Positions 1-10,385 of a stretch of DNA of 64,000 nt are shown one piece after another. Below the pieces are notes generated by a model. It was not told where the DNA came from. It searched no databases and saw only the letters and a list, made by a program, of their open reading frames with translations. A program made the position numbers and the translations under genes. This DNA is from Tetrapyrgos nigripes. Lineage: Eukaryota > Basidiomycota > Agaricomycetes > Agaricales > Campanellaceae. The DNA lies in the NCBI GenBank assembly GCA_013368315.1, contig JAACJM010000188.1, forward strand, positions 103,348 to 167,347, read 5' to 3'. Position 1 is the stretch's first letter. Each line of letters starts with the position of its first letter.

Positions 1-1857
1 TTTGTGGCAACAGTCCTTTGAAACGATTTTCATGTTCTTTCTTACTATACTATGCTTCTGTCTTACTTACTATTCTAACGATTCATTGAGAGTTGACAGC
101 AAGTGAGTCTGCGTCGCCACTGGGTCGCTATGCATGAATACGCGTCCTGTGGCCGCGGGCAATTATCTGAAATTGTTCGTCCCTGTATTGTTGACTAGCG
201 GATACTGGTTTGGAATCGGGTGGTGTACTGACTCAACCCATTCTTTTTCTGGATGATCCTCGAGGCTCGAGCTTGAGCGGAACTCGTTATTTAGGAAAAA
301 CTAGGGAGCGTTAAGTCTGCATGATACGTCCTCATAATTGCCTCGATCGATGCGTCGAGATCATGTAACCCTAAATCCTATCTATATTTTCTATGCGACA
401 TAGAGCTATGTCGTGCCTCCCATGGAGGTAGTTCTCACCGACTCCTTCATTCTCACCTGTATTCCCGCTAACTGTGACGGTCACGTCACAACCTCTCTTG
501 TTTCCAAACCGCCATCATCTCTGTGTCTAACGCCGCCTCCTCTATCCGTTCCTTACCTTCCTCAATATGAATTTCAAAGCTAAAGTTCATTTATTTTCAG
601 TTGTTTGGAAATGGCGCTGACGAATCGATTTGCTTTTACAGTAAATCACTTTTTGGACGGGCGATCGGGTCTTCTGGTGAGTAAAGGCGTGACGATTTTT
701 CAGTTTTATGCTCTGACTCGAACGATCTTTATTATTAAGTATAGCATATTATATCTTTTATTCTGACTTTGGAAGCAGTGAGTGCTTTTTTGCTACCATC
801 ATCTCGAGACTCCTTGTCTCCTTGCTACTCGTGCTGGTCGCAGAATCATACGACCTGAATCGAACAAGGTAGCGGCTTGGAGACAGTTATAATACCTCAC
901 TAGCCATTTTGTTTGCAGGTATAGTACTAGGCCAATACCGAGGGTTTAGGTGGAGGGTTTGGGTAGGCGTTGTGAATGGTGGTTTGTGGGGTTATGAGGG
1001 GGTCCACTGTCCAGGTAAGTAGCATTACTACAATTTCATTTCCTTCTGAGTAATCTTCTAATTTTTTTTTCTTTGCAGACCTACGGATCTTTTACTGACT
1101 GCCTCCCCACTTCCTCCCCTGCTCGCTTCCCGACGACGATCGCTCCCGTCTCCTCTTTCAAGTTCTCACTCGCATTTTCTGGTAGGTGACGGATTAGGCA
1201 TGGGCAGGGCGTAGGATGATGGTTAGACGGCTCGGTTAGGGTCTAGGGACTAGACATGGACCCGTTTAGGTCTAGTGGGCACTTGGGATTTGGATTTGGA
1301 TTGAAAGGTGTGTCGCCGCTGCATGTTTTCTTTTTGGTTTTCCATCCTGATGTTGAGTTCATTAAAGTTCCGGTCTTGACACCCCCGATGTGGTTTTTGA
1401 TGCCCCCTCCCACCCTTTTTCCCTAGTCCCCGCTTTCTCCAAATCCTCTCCCCTGCTTTCCTCTTTGGAGCTCTTGGCTGGTTCAGGCCCTACGAACTCT
1501 AAGCCGTCTCGAATTTGCCTACCGCATCAGGACAACGCTCCTACCGGTTGTCCGGCGGCTTTTTGCGCATAGTCACTCGGTTTGATGGGATAGGAACTGG
1601 GGCAGGGTTAAATAGGCTGTAGTACAATACTAATGTAATGTAATACTCGGAATAACAAATCTTTTTATACGTTGATGTTTACAACATTACAACGAATCTC
1701 TAAACTTTGTGTTTAAAGATTCTGTCAAGAAGTATCGGGCACAAGTTCTCAGTCTCGCTCTGAAAATCGTGTTCTACATTCTCCATCTATCTATCTAACT
1801 CCAATGTTTCTGATGGAGTCAGGAGGTATATCTATCTAGGGATAGAATGGTGAACCC
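1..1857. other. No gene identified
   Basis: I see no convincing coding region. Short pyrimidine tracts and intron-like signals occur around 600-1200, and one 60-codon open stretch at 1390-1572 has no coding character. The sequence may be decayed, but nothing in it supports a named feature. Confidence 0.5.
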
Positions 1858-1897
1858 CCGTCGTGAGGGCCATTTTGACGGCTAGCGTAACTATAAA
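1858..1897 (+). repeat. Degenerate copy of the CACAATGG palindrome element
   Basis: The segment reads gggccattttgacggctagc and continues gtaactata. It matches the flank and half of the palindrome seen at 54451-54486, and inverted at 13834-13869. The left half of the palindrome is eroded. It is probably a fragment of the same dispersed repeat. Confidence 0.5.
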
Positions 1898-1934
1898 ATC
1901 CCTGTAATATCTGTTCCTGAAGCGACGGGAAAAA

Positions 1935-2560
1935 GAATTGTGCGCATGATGTCCGTTCTCAATGCTATCCTCGTCTCACTGAATCTCCTTGGACGCGTAA
2001 AAATGTTTATCTACTCAAGTCAGTTCTCAATGCTAGAAAATATGTATCTACTATCCTCGTCTCACCGCATTTTCTTGGACGCAGGAAAGTGTTTATTGCA
2101 TCATTCTCAACGCTAGAAAATAATGTATCTACCGTCGTCGTCTCACTGCATTTTCTTGGACGCGGGAAAATGTTGATCTCCAAATCCCTACGTCCATCCT
2201 CCCTGCGTGATGCTTATTCAAGTCAGCTTCGGCAAGAATTGTGCACATGATGTCATTGCATCGTTCTCAAAAAATATGTATCTACTATCCTCGTCTCACC
2301 GCATTTTCTTGGACGCGGGAAAGTGTTTATTGCATCGTTCTCAACGCTACAAAATATGTATCTACCATCGCCGTCTCACTGCATTTTCTTGGACGCGAAA
2401 AAATAAATGTTGATCTCCAAATCCCTACGTCCATCCTCCCTCCGTGATGCTTACTCAAGTCAGCTCCAGTAAAATATCTATCTACTGTCCTCGTCCCACC
2501 GCATCTCCTTGGACGCGTAAAATTGTTTATCTACTCAAGTCAGCTTCGGCACACCAAGCA
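1935..2560 (+). repeat. Tandem repeat, about 70-bp subunits in a larger duplication
   Basis: The phrase ctcgtctcaccgcattttct followed by tggacgcg recurs at least six times, separated by ttctcaacgctagaaaatat-like text. A larger segment starting with gatctccaaatccctacgtc is duplicated near 2173 and 2413. No coding role is visible; short open frames here repeat the same peptide and are artefacts. Confidence 0.7.
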
Positions 2561-2782
2561 CAGTGCTGGATTGAGCAACAATGGGAGCGTGAGCTGCTGG
2601 GCTTCCCAAAATAGGAGGGAAGATTTTTGATCCGTAGGGAGTTTGATCAGTTATAACTTATAACTTGTTAGTTGGAAGAATGAGGTGGAAATCGAACGGG
2701 AGTACACAGCATCGTCATGGTGCCACTTCAGGCGGGATAGTAATCTTTTGTTCTGCATGTAATGCTCTTCGTATACATACTG

Positions 2783-3949
2783 TCAATTATCACCACGATC
2801 CCTCAATGCCTGCTCGACTACTTCAACCACCTGCCTGTGCACAAACTCATCTAGCGGTGAAAACCAAATTTCCCTTTTCGCTCCAGACCTTTCCTCTAAC
2901 TGCTCAACTTGCTCATTCTCAGAGCGTCGGAGAAGTGCAACACGCAACCCTTTCCTATCCAGGACGAATGCCATTCCTAGTATTGGTTGGCTGTCTCCTG
3001 TGTAAAGATCCTTCATATATTGCTGCAGCTGGCGCTTCGCCTTTCCTTTGTTCCTGATTTTGTCTTCGACAACGATAATGGCTTTTTTGGTGCCATCCCA
3101 CATCTGTAATGTGACCACAAAGTCTGGCCTGCCTACAATTCTCGACTTTGGGTCTACTGCGCGGCCAAGGCTGTCAAATACAAACTGGACGAATGTTGAC
3201 TGGTCTCCGAGAGGAAGATCATCAACGATCTGCTTCTTTGACTGGGGTGTATCAGAGAGTTGTGAAAGGCGAGGCCAGACAACTGGCTGGCTTAATGGGA
3301 GGGGATCAAGGCCAAAGGGAGGGAGAGCGCGTGTACGAGATGGACTAGTCAGGACAGAGCTTGAAGATGAACAGGGGCGAGGGGGTGTGCTGGTCACAGG
3401 GCGCAGTGCAAACTCCTGCTCAAAATCTCCTAGCAGCCCTTCAGATTCTGAGGAGTCTGACTCCGGATCTACAGCATACATGGACCAATCATACATCTCC
3501 TTCAAACTCTTGAGATCTTTAGTCGGTGGCTGATAGGACCATTGTGGGCAAACTCGGAACCCACGATAGGTGAGACAGTACGAGCTGAGATATCCATTGA
3601 TGATAGAGTCGAGCTCGCTTTCATACTTTATTTGGCCATCTAAAGACCATTTTTGGTCCGGTTCCCAACGGGCTTGCAAGATCCACTCTTGTAAATAACC
3701 ACTTGGTGGCTCTAGATCATGTATGCCCTGAATGAATAACAGATTACATTCAACTTACATTGAGCAGTAATGATCGGAGGCTTATCTACGTACCTGCTCC
3801 GAAAAGGTCTTCAACTCCTTCACTGCATGACCCGAGTTCTGAAGTTGATGATCAATTGTCATATTACGAAACGAAGAAAGACCAGGATAACCCACTTCGA
3901 TACGTTTGGCAATTTTTTTCACTATCTCAGCAATACTTGGGATATGCAT
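2783..3949 (-). CDS. PD-(D/E)XK nuclease-like protein
   Basis: Two-exon model: exon 1 is 3949-3794 (ATG at 3949, MHIPSIAEIVKK), a 66-nt GT-AG intron covers 3728-3793, and exon 2 is 3727-2783. The join is phase 0 and gives about 366 aa. The C-terminal third has the restriction-endonuclease-like arrangement: a PD pair in GRPDFVV (about residues 253-254), then a strand IIVVEDK with E-D-K at about 273-275, then a helix rich in Gln (RQLQQYMKDL). In the PD-(D/E)XK superfamily these residues bind metal and cleave DNA. The N-terminal two thirds is low complexity (Ser, Pro, acidic). Seen: the motif order. Inferred: the fold. Function is unknown. It could be a mobile-element or effector-type nuclease domain; no partner gene lies next to it. 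Confidence 0.6.
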
Positions 3950-4035
3950 AGTGAGCGAGAAGATCGATGTCACTTTTGCCTCGAGGCAATCTCTCCAACA
4001 AGAGCACGTGATGTTGACACGCTCAATTTGGAACC

Positions 4036-4467
4036 ATGACCTCCTCGAACCCGGGTCTACCGACCCCTTTCCTTTTTGGCATGGCTCTTACCTTTGCCCA
4101 GCTCGACCTGCTAGCAAGACATTACTTTGGAAACGATTTTGTTGACCAAACCTGTCTGGGCGACCCTGCTTACGCTTTCGACCAGATTTGGGAGGATCGC
4201 GGTGTTGACAACTCAATTATCGAAATACCAGCTCATGACGGCTCACTCCGATATCTCTACGTTCTGCACGTGCTGTCCTCTTCTGATGGCCAGCCTCCCA
4301 AACCCGCTTTCAAGACCCAGCTTCTAACAAAGATATGGTGTAAACTGGGAAAGCCTGACGTTTGGAAAAATGTCGACGTTGTCTGTACACCGTGGTCTGA
4401 GGAACTTGGTATTACAGGTGGGCTTACTTTTGCGGTTCTACCCAATTTTCACTCAGATCATTCATAA
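4036..4467 (+). CDS. Hypothetical protein, probably a broken gene
   Basis: An open frame of 143 codons from ATG at 4036 has good coding character: MTSSNPGLPTPFLFGMALT, then a Trp- and acidic-rich region with DVWKNVDVVC. A 39-nt GT-AG intron at 4418-4456 is possible and keeps the same stop. Downstream, 4457-4575 is open in a different frame with coding-like peptide (VPDYAEVGTRFNRGERLMLW) ending at a good donor (gtatgc, about 4572), with an acceptor near 4651. The reading frame therefore seems to break between the two parts, by an indel or by splicing I cannot resolve. I do not recognise the family. Confidence 0.4.
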   Translation: MTSSNPGLPTPFLFGMALTFAQLDLLARHYFGNDFVDQTCLGDPAYAFDQIWEDRGVDNSIIEIPAHDGSLRYLYVLHVLSSSDGQPPKPAFKTQLLTKIWCKLGKPDVWKNVDVVCTPWSEELGITGGLTFAVLPNFHSDHS

Positions 4468-4749
4468 CTGGACAATTAGAACCGGAGTGGCTTTACCCAA
4501 AGATGTACCAGACTATGCAGAAGTCGGAACAAGGTTTAACAGAGGGGAGAGATTGATGTTATGGCCCCGAGGTATGCCGCCGTTCTTCTATCCCCTCATC
4601 ACTTTCCACACATGCAATTTTACTTCGTGTTGTTCTGATATTGTTTTCAGGTTTCAACAGTTTCAAGTCGTCTGTCCTCATCTTTCTCGCTACATGTCAT
4701 TGCCGCTATGTCTTAGTACCGTTGATATGCCATAGCACAACTTTTGCGG

Positions 4750-6205
4750 ACAAGTTGCATAATACCATATCCATATATACATACACGCCAGTCATTCTGG
4801 AAGACCAGCCATGTAGATCTCGTTGTAAACGGAATATATGTATATGTTGTCCACATTCTTCGTCGGCATTACTGAAGTCCTGATCATCACTGAGTATATT
4901 CTGCCCCAATCACTCAAAACCGCCTCATCTTGGTCATCAGTTCTAGGCTGTGACCTTGGGGCGAAAGGGCTAGAGTAGTAGACTAAACAATGGATATGGG
5001 GAGCTTCACGCTGTCGTAAACAGTTCGAGACTTCCCAGAAGTAGTAGCTTCTGTGCCTTGCCTTCGACCTGATAATAAGACGACAGTTTCCTAGAGTCTA
5101 GTGTCGGAGCTATATGATCCCGTCGCCGAAACCCTAGACAGAGCCACGACGGCGAAACTTGACATTGACCTAGAGGAGTAGGCTTTCTCCAAGAGCTATC
5201 TCAAAGATAAAGCACATGCTGAAAGACTTCGACAGGCAGAAGTCGGCAAACGATGAGTATCCCATCTCTCAACATTTTATGTGTTTTATGCGGTCTTTAC
5301 AGCAAGCCTGATATGGTAGAACACGATGGTACTCAAGTGTAGCGGACCAAAAGGGGCAAATTTAGCGGGAATACAGGAGATGAGGCTTGACCTCACATGG
5401 TCGTAGGATTGGTTTAGAAAAAAGAGAACAAAGATCATATGTTATATTCATGTATCCGTGTACTTGTTAGGCTGGTTGGGCTATGTTCGACGTGTACGTT
5501 CAACTTCCAGCCTCCTCTCTATTCTTTCCACGTCCAAACTCTTCTCTAAGGCGTCTAAGCTACCCTGTCCTTCACTGAAATTGGAATAGCAGTACCATTT
5601 GGCACCTCTCTGCCCGTCCCCTTCGAGAAGGGTCTTTGCAATGGACGAGTATGCTAGTGTAACGGTTCGTTACCATATTAGTATTATCTATATCTTTTAT
5701 CTATTTTCCCACGATGGACAGTACTTAAGCTCGGTAGCTACGTAGTCCTAACCCATCTTTACTCTCACTGCAATCATCTCTCGACTCGCCTTACGCGCCT
5801 GTACCTTCGCCCTCGGGCAAGAATAAACCTCCGTCTGGATTTACTCAGGCCCTAGGCCCTTCGCGAGAAACCCCGCTTTACAGGCCATCATGACAGAGTT
5901 TCTGAGTGTAGAGAGGTTAGGCTATCGTTGGATAGCAATTGAGCAGTAGTGTCTGTAGGTATACTTTCTTTTAAAGGCTTTTAAAAAATGGAAGAGTTAT
6001 GGCCATACCTTTGCAAGACGGCCAGATGGAATGCACATGTTGGGGCGGTGAGCGCGGAACTTGGGCAAATCTCGTCCGTTCCTAGAGGTTGTATCTGCTG
6101 CGGGTCATGATCCAGGGGAGTCTACTGGTATAGGTTTTGTGAGATTTGACAAAGAACTCGAGGAAGTATAGGCTCACCTGTGTACAGACTCGGTCTGGTT
6201 TTGGA
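4750..6205. other. No gene identified
   Basis: I see no coding region or repeat array in about 1.4 kb. A small palindrome, GTAACGGTTCGTTAC, lies near 5660 and has no obvious role. Confidence 0.5.
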
Positions 6206-6210
6206 CGTGT

Positions 6211-6350
6211 CTAGGGAACAGCACGGGGATCCCGCGGGGAAATTTTTTTGACCCGTCCCCGTACCCGCCAAAACCCGTCCCCGCCTTCACGGGTAAAGGG
6301 TAGCAGCGGGGCTGACGGGTCTGAAGCAAAACCCGCGGGTTTAGTACGGG
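6211..6350 (+). repeat. Dispersed repeat terminus, CTAGGGAA family, copy 1
   Basis: Begins ctagggaacagcacggggat and is rich in CGGGT and ACCCG. The same sequence in inverted orientation lies at 35939-36047 (ctagggaatagtacaggtat when read on the minus strand). Both then carry a TTT run, a CTTCACGGGTA-like or GTGAAGG-like block and a gcaaaacccgcggg-like block. This looks like the subterminal region of a DNA transposon or MITE, hAT-like by its short terminal GGGRA and subterminal repeats. No transposase is present. The class is an inference. Confidence 0.5.
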
Positions 6351-6829
6351 TATATACATATACTACCAGAGTACATACCACTAAGTAGACCTACAAGATT
6401 ATTGTACCCCTCTGGCATCTAAACGTCCTCTGCTCTGCATCCTTATTAATAGTCTCAACCTCAAGGACTTTGCAACAGCCAGGCCATCCTAATTGTGAAC
6501 TGAGCCCCATCAAACTCCACTGACAAAGCGCGTGTAGAATCTGCTGACTCGGAAAGGCAGTTTCAAACGTAGTGTAAAAGGAATCAGCCTCTAGATCTGT
6601 TGAAAAAGCACTCAATGCGGTGGAGCTGACTAGAGTAACAACAATAAGACAGTGTGCATGGATCAGGATGCATTGTTCCTTCAGTTTTGAAAGAACTGAT
6701 CATGAAGGATTTTTTCATGCATACCTGTATCTCCAGTAATAATTTGTTTAGATATTTATCTACTTACAAGCATGAAATAATCATACAGTTTAGACTACTC
6801 CAAAATTGTGCCAGCGGCAGTCTTGCAGT

Positions 6830-6895
6830 ATCCAGGTGGCGGGTCAATTTACCCGTCTGGCGGGTCGCGGGTTAGAAGCGGGTCAAGAAAAGCTT
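6830..6895 (+). repeat. CGGGT-rich segment
   Basis: Repeated ggcgggtc and cgcgggtt text, compositionally like the 6211-6350 terminus about 0.5 kb upstream. It might be the other end of one short non-autonomous element. Between them (6360-6830) no gene is evident. Confidence 0.3.
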
Positions 6896-7330
6896 AGGGT
6901 TATAGGGAGGTTCGTAGGGTTCGATTAGGGTTCGAGCCTAGGGTCGGCTTACAGGGTTGGGCAGGGTTGGGCAGGGTTGGGCCTAGGGTCGGCTTACAGG
7001 GTTGGGTAGGGTTGGGCAGGGTTGGGCCTAGGGTCGGCTTACAGGGTTGGGCAGGGTTGGGCCTAGGGTCGGCTAACAGGGTTGGGTAGGGTTGGGCCTA
7101 GGGTCGGCTTACAGGGTTGGGCAGGGTTGGGCCTAGGGTCAGCTTACAGGGTTGGGTAGGGTTGGGCCTAGGGTCGGCTTACAGGGTTGGGTAGGGTCAG
7201 GCAGGGTTGAGCAGAGTTGGGCAGAGTTGGGTAGGGTTGGGCAGGGTTGAGTGGGCAGGGTTGGGCAGGGTGAGGCTTGTAGGGTTGGGCAGGGTTGGGT
7301 GGGCAGGGTTGGGTTTCCTTGGGTTGGGAT
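6896..7330 (+). repeat. G-rich minisatellite (AGGGTTGGGC)
   Basis: Tandem AGGGTTGGGC and AGGGTTGGGT units are arranged in a higher period with CCTAGGGTCGGCTTACAGGG. Runs of three G every 3-4 bases on one strand make it a strong G-quadruplex candidate. It resembles degenerate TTAGGG-type telomere sequence but has no perfect telomeric array. Confidence 0.8.
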
Positions 7331-7349
7331 TGGTTGGACTTGGGTTGGA

Positions 7350-7535
7350 TGTGTCTGTGAATGTCCGAGACATTCACGTCCAAGACGTTCATATACACAG
7401 ATGCATTGAAATACACATCTGTGCATGTGAGCGTCCGAGATGTTCACATATACAGATGCGAAATCTACATCTTGGACGCTCACATACACAGATGGATTGA
7501 GATTTACATCTGAGTATGTGAACGTCTATATATAG
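7350..7535 (+). repeat. Hairpin-rich repeat (GTCCNAGAC core), copy 1
   Basis: Successive short inverted repeats such as GTGAATGTC-CGA-GACATTCAC, joined by acacagatg and catctgagtatgtgaacgtc text. The same family covers 57390-57700. Confidence 0.65.
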
Positions 7536-7544
7536 GTTAGCTCC

Positions 7545-7956
7545 CTATATATAGGTTAGCTCCCACAATGGACATCGGTGCTTTTTTCAAAGGTCCGCAC
7601 ACTGCTCGTCCCCTGCTCATCCGTTCGTCCTAAAAACTGCAGATTCGGATTCCCAGACCTCGAACGCTGTGCGCGCTCCGGGCTCAGGTCCGGGGGAGCA
7701 CTTTTTGGGGTACCTGGTCTACAGGCCATTATGTCATCTTTTTCAGCGTCGTTTCGCGATTATCTCAACAACCGCTGCCCCGTTTGCCTTAAAACTTGAA
7801 TATTCGGACTCCTGGGGGTTGATACCATATAACTAAGTCCCCAACCCTAACCCCAATCCATGCTCCTCCTGAGAAATCCTTGAAACTTGCTTTCACCCAC
7901 ACCCCAAAATCTATGACCACCTATGGGTACCAAGACGACAAGCGCGCCGCTGGAGC
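7545..7956 (+). repeat. 412-bp dispersed repeat, copy 1
   Basis: Near-identical in length and sequence to 9970-10381 (same strand), with a third, inverted, shorter copy at 54495-54763. All three hold a 73-74-codon open frame (7578-7799 here) encoding a peptide with RPKNCRF and NNRCPVCLKT at its C-terminus. The first bases (ctatatataggttagctccc) are duplicated just upstream. The peptide has no family I recognise, and the frame may simply be fortuitous in a young repeat. Confidence 0.75.
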
Positions 7957-8007
7957 GGGGTTATTAGGGACTTCTAGGGTTTGAGTAGGGGTCTACCCTA
8001 GGGGGGT

Positions 8008-8110
8008 AGGGGAGGGGCAGGATTTGGGCAGGGGAGGGGCAGGATTTGGGCAGGGGAGGGGCAGGATTTGGGCAGGGGAGGGGCAGGATTTGGGTAGGGG
8101 AGGGGCAGGG
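8008..8110 (+). repeat. 22-bp minisatellite
   Basis: Four to five copies of ggggaggggcaggatttggg-ca. It follows the phrase ctagggtttgagtaggggtc, which also occurs at 54407. Confidence 0.75.
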
Positions 8111-8389
8111 TTTGGTGACAGGGTTTGGTGGCAGGTTTTTGAGAGAGGAGTGGCAGGGTTTGGAGAGTTACTGGTGGCTTCTTGCAGAGTACTTACCTAT
8201 TGATAGTATTTTTATTTGTGCAATTGGAGTCTGACACGCAGCTGAATGCTCAAGTCGTTCATGCTGCATGCAGAGTACTTAGATTGATAGTAATTTTTTA
8301 ATAAGTATATTCTATGATGTATCTACTAGTATATGATCTACAATTTTCATGTCTACTAGTAGAAACAGTGTAAGCATCCACAAAGATAC

Positions 8390-9625
8390 ATAACACTCTG
8401 AGTGTCCAAAAAAGTACATGACGCTCAAAGCGTTGAGTATAAGTACTTGATACTCTAAGTGTCAAGTATGTTTATGTATTTCTCCAGACGCTTTGAGCGT
8501 CGAGTCTTTTTTGTGATGCCTTGAGCATCAAGCAATTTTCGTGACGCTTTGAGCGTCAAGTCTTTTTCGTGATGCCTTGAGCATCAAGTAATTTTTGTGA
8601 CACTTTGAGCGTCGAGTCTTTTTCATGATGCCTTGAGCATGAAGTAATTTTGTGACGCTTTGAGCGTCGAGTCTTTTTCATGATGCCTTGAGCATCAAGT
8701 AACTTTCGTGACGCTTTGAGCGTCGAGTCTTTTTCGTGATGCCTTGAGCATCAAGTAACTTTCGTGACACTTTGAGCGTCGAGTCTTTTTCGTGATGCCT
8801 TGAGTATCAAGTAATTTTTGTGATGCTTTGAGCGTCAAGTCTTTTTCGTGATGCCTTGAGCATCAAGTAACTTTTGTGACACTTTGAGTGTCGAGTCTTT
8901 TTTGTGATGCCTTGAGCATCACGTAACTTTCGTGACGCTTTGAGCGTCGAGTCTTTTTCATGATGCCTTGAGTATCAAGTAATTTTTGTGACGCTTTGAG
9001 CGTCAAGTCTTTTTCGTGATGCCTTGAGCATCAAGTCTTTTTCATGACGCTTTGAGCATCAAGTCTTTTTCGTGACGCTTTGAGCGTCGAGTCTTTTCAT
9101 GATGCCTTGAGCATCAAGTAACTTTCATGACGCTCTGAGCGTCGAGCCTTTTTCATGATGCCTTGAGCATCAAGTAATTTTTGTGACGCTTTGAGCGTCG
9201 AGTCCTTTTTGTGATACCTTGAGCATCAAGTAACTTTCATGACGCTTTGAGCGTCGAGTCTTTTTGGTGATGCCTTGAGCATCAAGTAATTTTTGTGACG
9301 CTTTGAGTGTCGAGTCTTTCGTGATGCCTTGAGCATCAAGTAATTTTCATGACGCTTTGAGCGTCGAGTCTTTTTCATGACACCGTGGGCGTCCAGTCTT
9401 TTTCATGACGCTTTGAGCGTTGAGTCTTTTTGGTGATGCCTTGAGCATCAAGTAGTTTTCGTGACGCTTTGAGCGTCAAGTCTTTTTCGTGATGCCTTGA
9501 GCATCAAGTAAGTTTTGTGACGCTTTGAGCGTCGAGTCTTTTTCGTGATGCCTTGAGCATCAAGTAACTTTCGTGACGCTTTGAGCGTCGAGTCTTTTTC
9601 ATGACGCTTTGAGCGTCATGACATA
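8390..9625 (+). repeat. 56-bp tandem array of paired hairpins
   Basis: About 21 copies of a 56-bp unit. Each unit carries two inverted repeats: GACGCT-TTG-AGCGTC and GATGC-CTTGA-GCATC, separated by gagtctttttc and aagtaacttt. Variants include GACACT-TTG-AGTGTC, where both arms changed together. The first copies (8390-8520) are more diverged. No coding potential. Confidence 0.9.
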
Positions 9626-9969
9626 TATAGCGCAATGCTGTCATTAACGTTGACAATATGTGGCTTGACACCGCTAAGTGTCTCCACATCACTTAAAATG
9701 ATCCCGGGGACATTGTCCATTCAATCAATTATTGCCACCATTGCCAGTAACGGCGATCGGCATCTCCCAACACCTCCCCGACAACCAATCAGTACCTCCC
9801 GATACCCCCGACAACTGACCGACGCAGTGCCGCCGCAACTTTTCAAATTCACTTACTCAAATTTATAATATATATACTACTGTACAATTCTACTGTACAT
9901 ATAACCGTCCTGACGTGACTTGGAGTGTTAAGTTTTGATGCTCAAAGTGTCAGAATTTACTTGACACTC

Positions 9970-10381
9970 CTATATATAGGTTAGCTCCCACAATGGACAT
10001 CGGTGCTTTTTTCAAAGGTCCGCACACTGCTCGTCCCCTGCTCATCCGTTCGTCCTAAAAACTGCAGATTCGGATTCCCAGACCTCGAAAGCTGGGCGCG
10101 CTCCGGGATCAGGTCCGGGGGAGCACTTTTTGGGGTACCTGTTCTGCAGGCCATTATGTCATCTTTTTCAGCGTTGTTTCGCGATTATCTCAACAACCGC
10201 TGCCCCGTTTGCCTTAAAACTTGAAGATTCGGACTCCTGAGGGTTGATACCATATAACTAAGTCCCCAACCCTAACCCCAATCCATGCTCCTCCTGAGAA
10301 ATCCTTGAAACTTGCTTTCAGCCACACCCCAAAATCTATGACCACCTATGGGTACCAAGACGACAAGCGCGCCGCTGGAGC
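9970..10381 (+). repeat. 412-bp dispersed repeat, copy 2
   Basis: Same length and nearly the same sequence as 7545-7956, with the 73-codon open frame at 10003-10224. The flanks differ on both sides, so this is an independent insertion or a segmental duplication that also spans the hairpin array between the copies. Confidence 0.75.
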
Positions 10382-10385
10382 AGGG

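Noticed and set aside
3048..3533. 161-codon plus-strand frame
   Set aside because: Antisense shadow of the PD-(D/E)XK-like gene.
8390..9625. CRISPR-like regular array
   Set aside because: Units are contiguous with no unique spacers, each unit contains two palindromes, and the host is a eukaryote.
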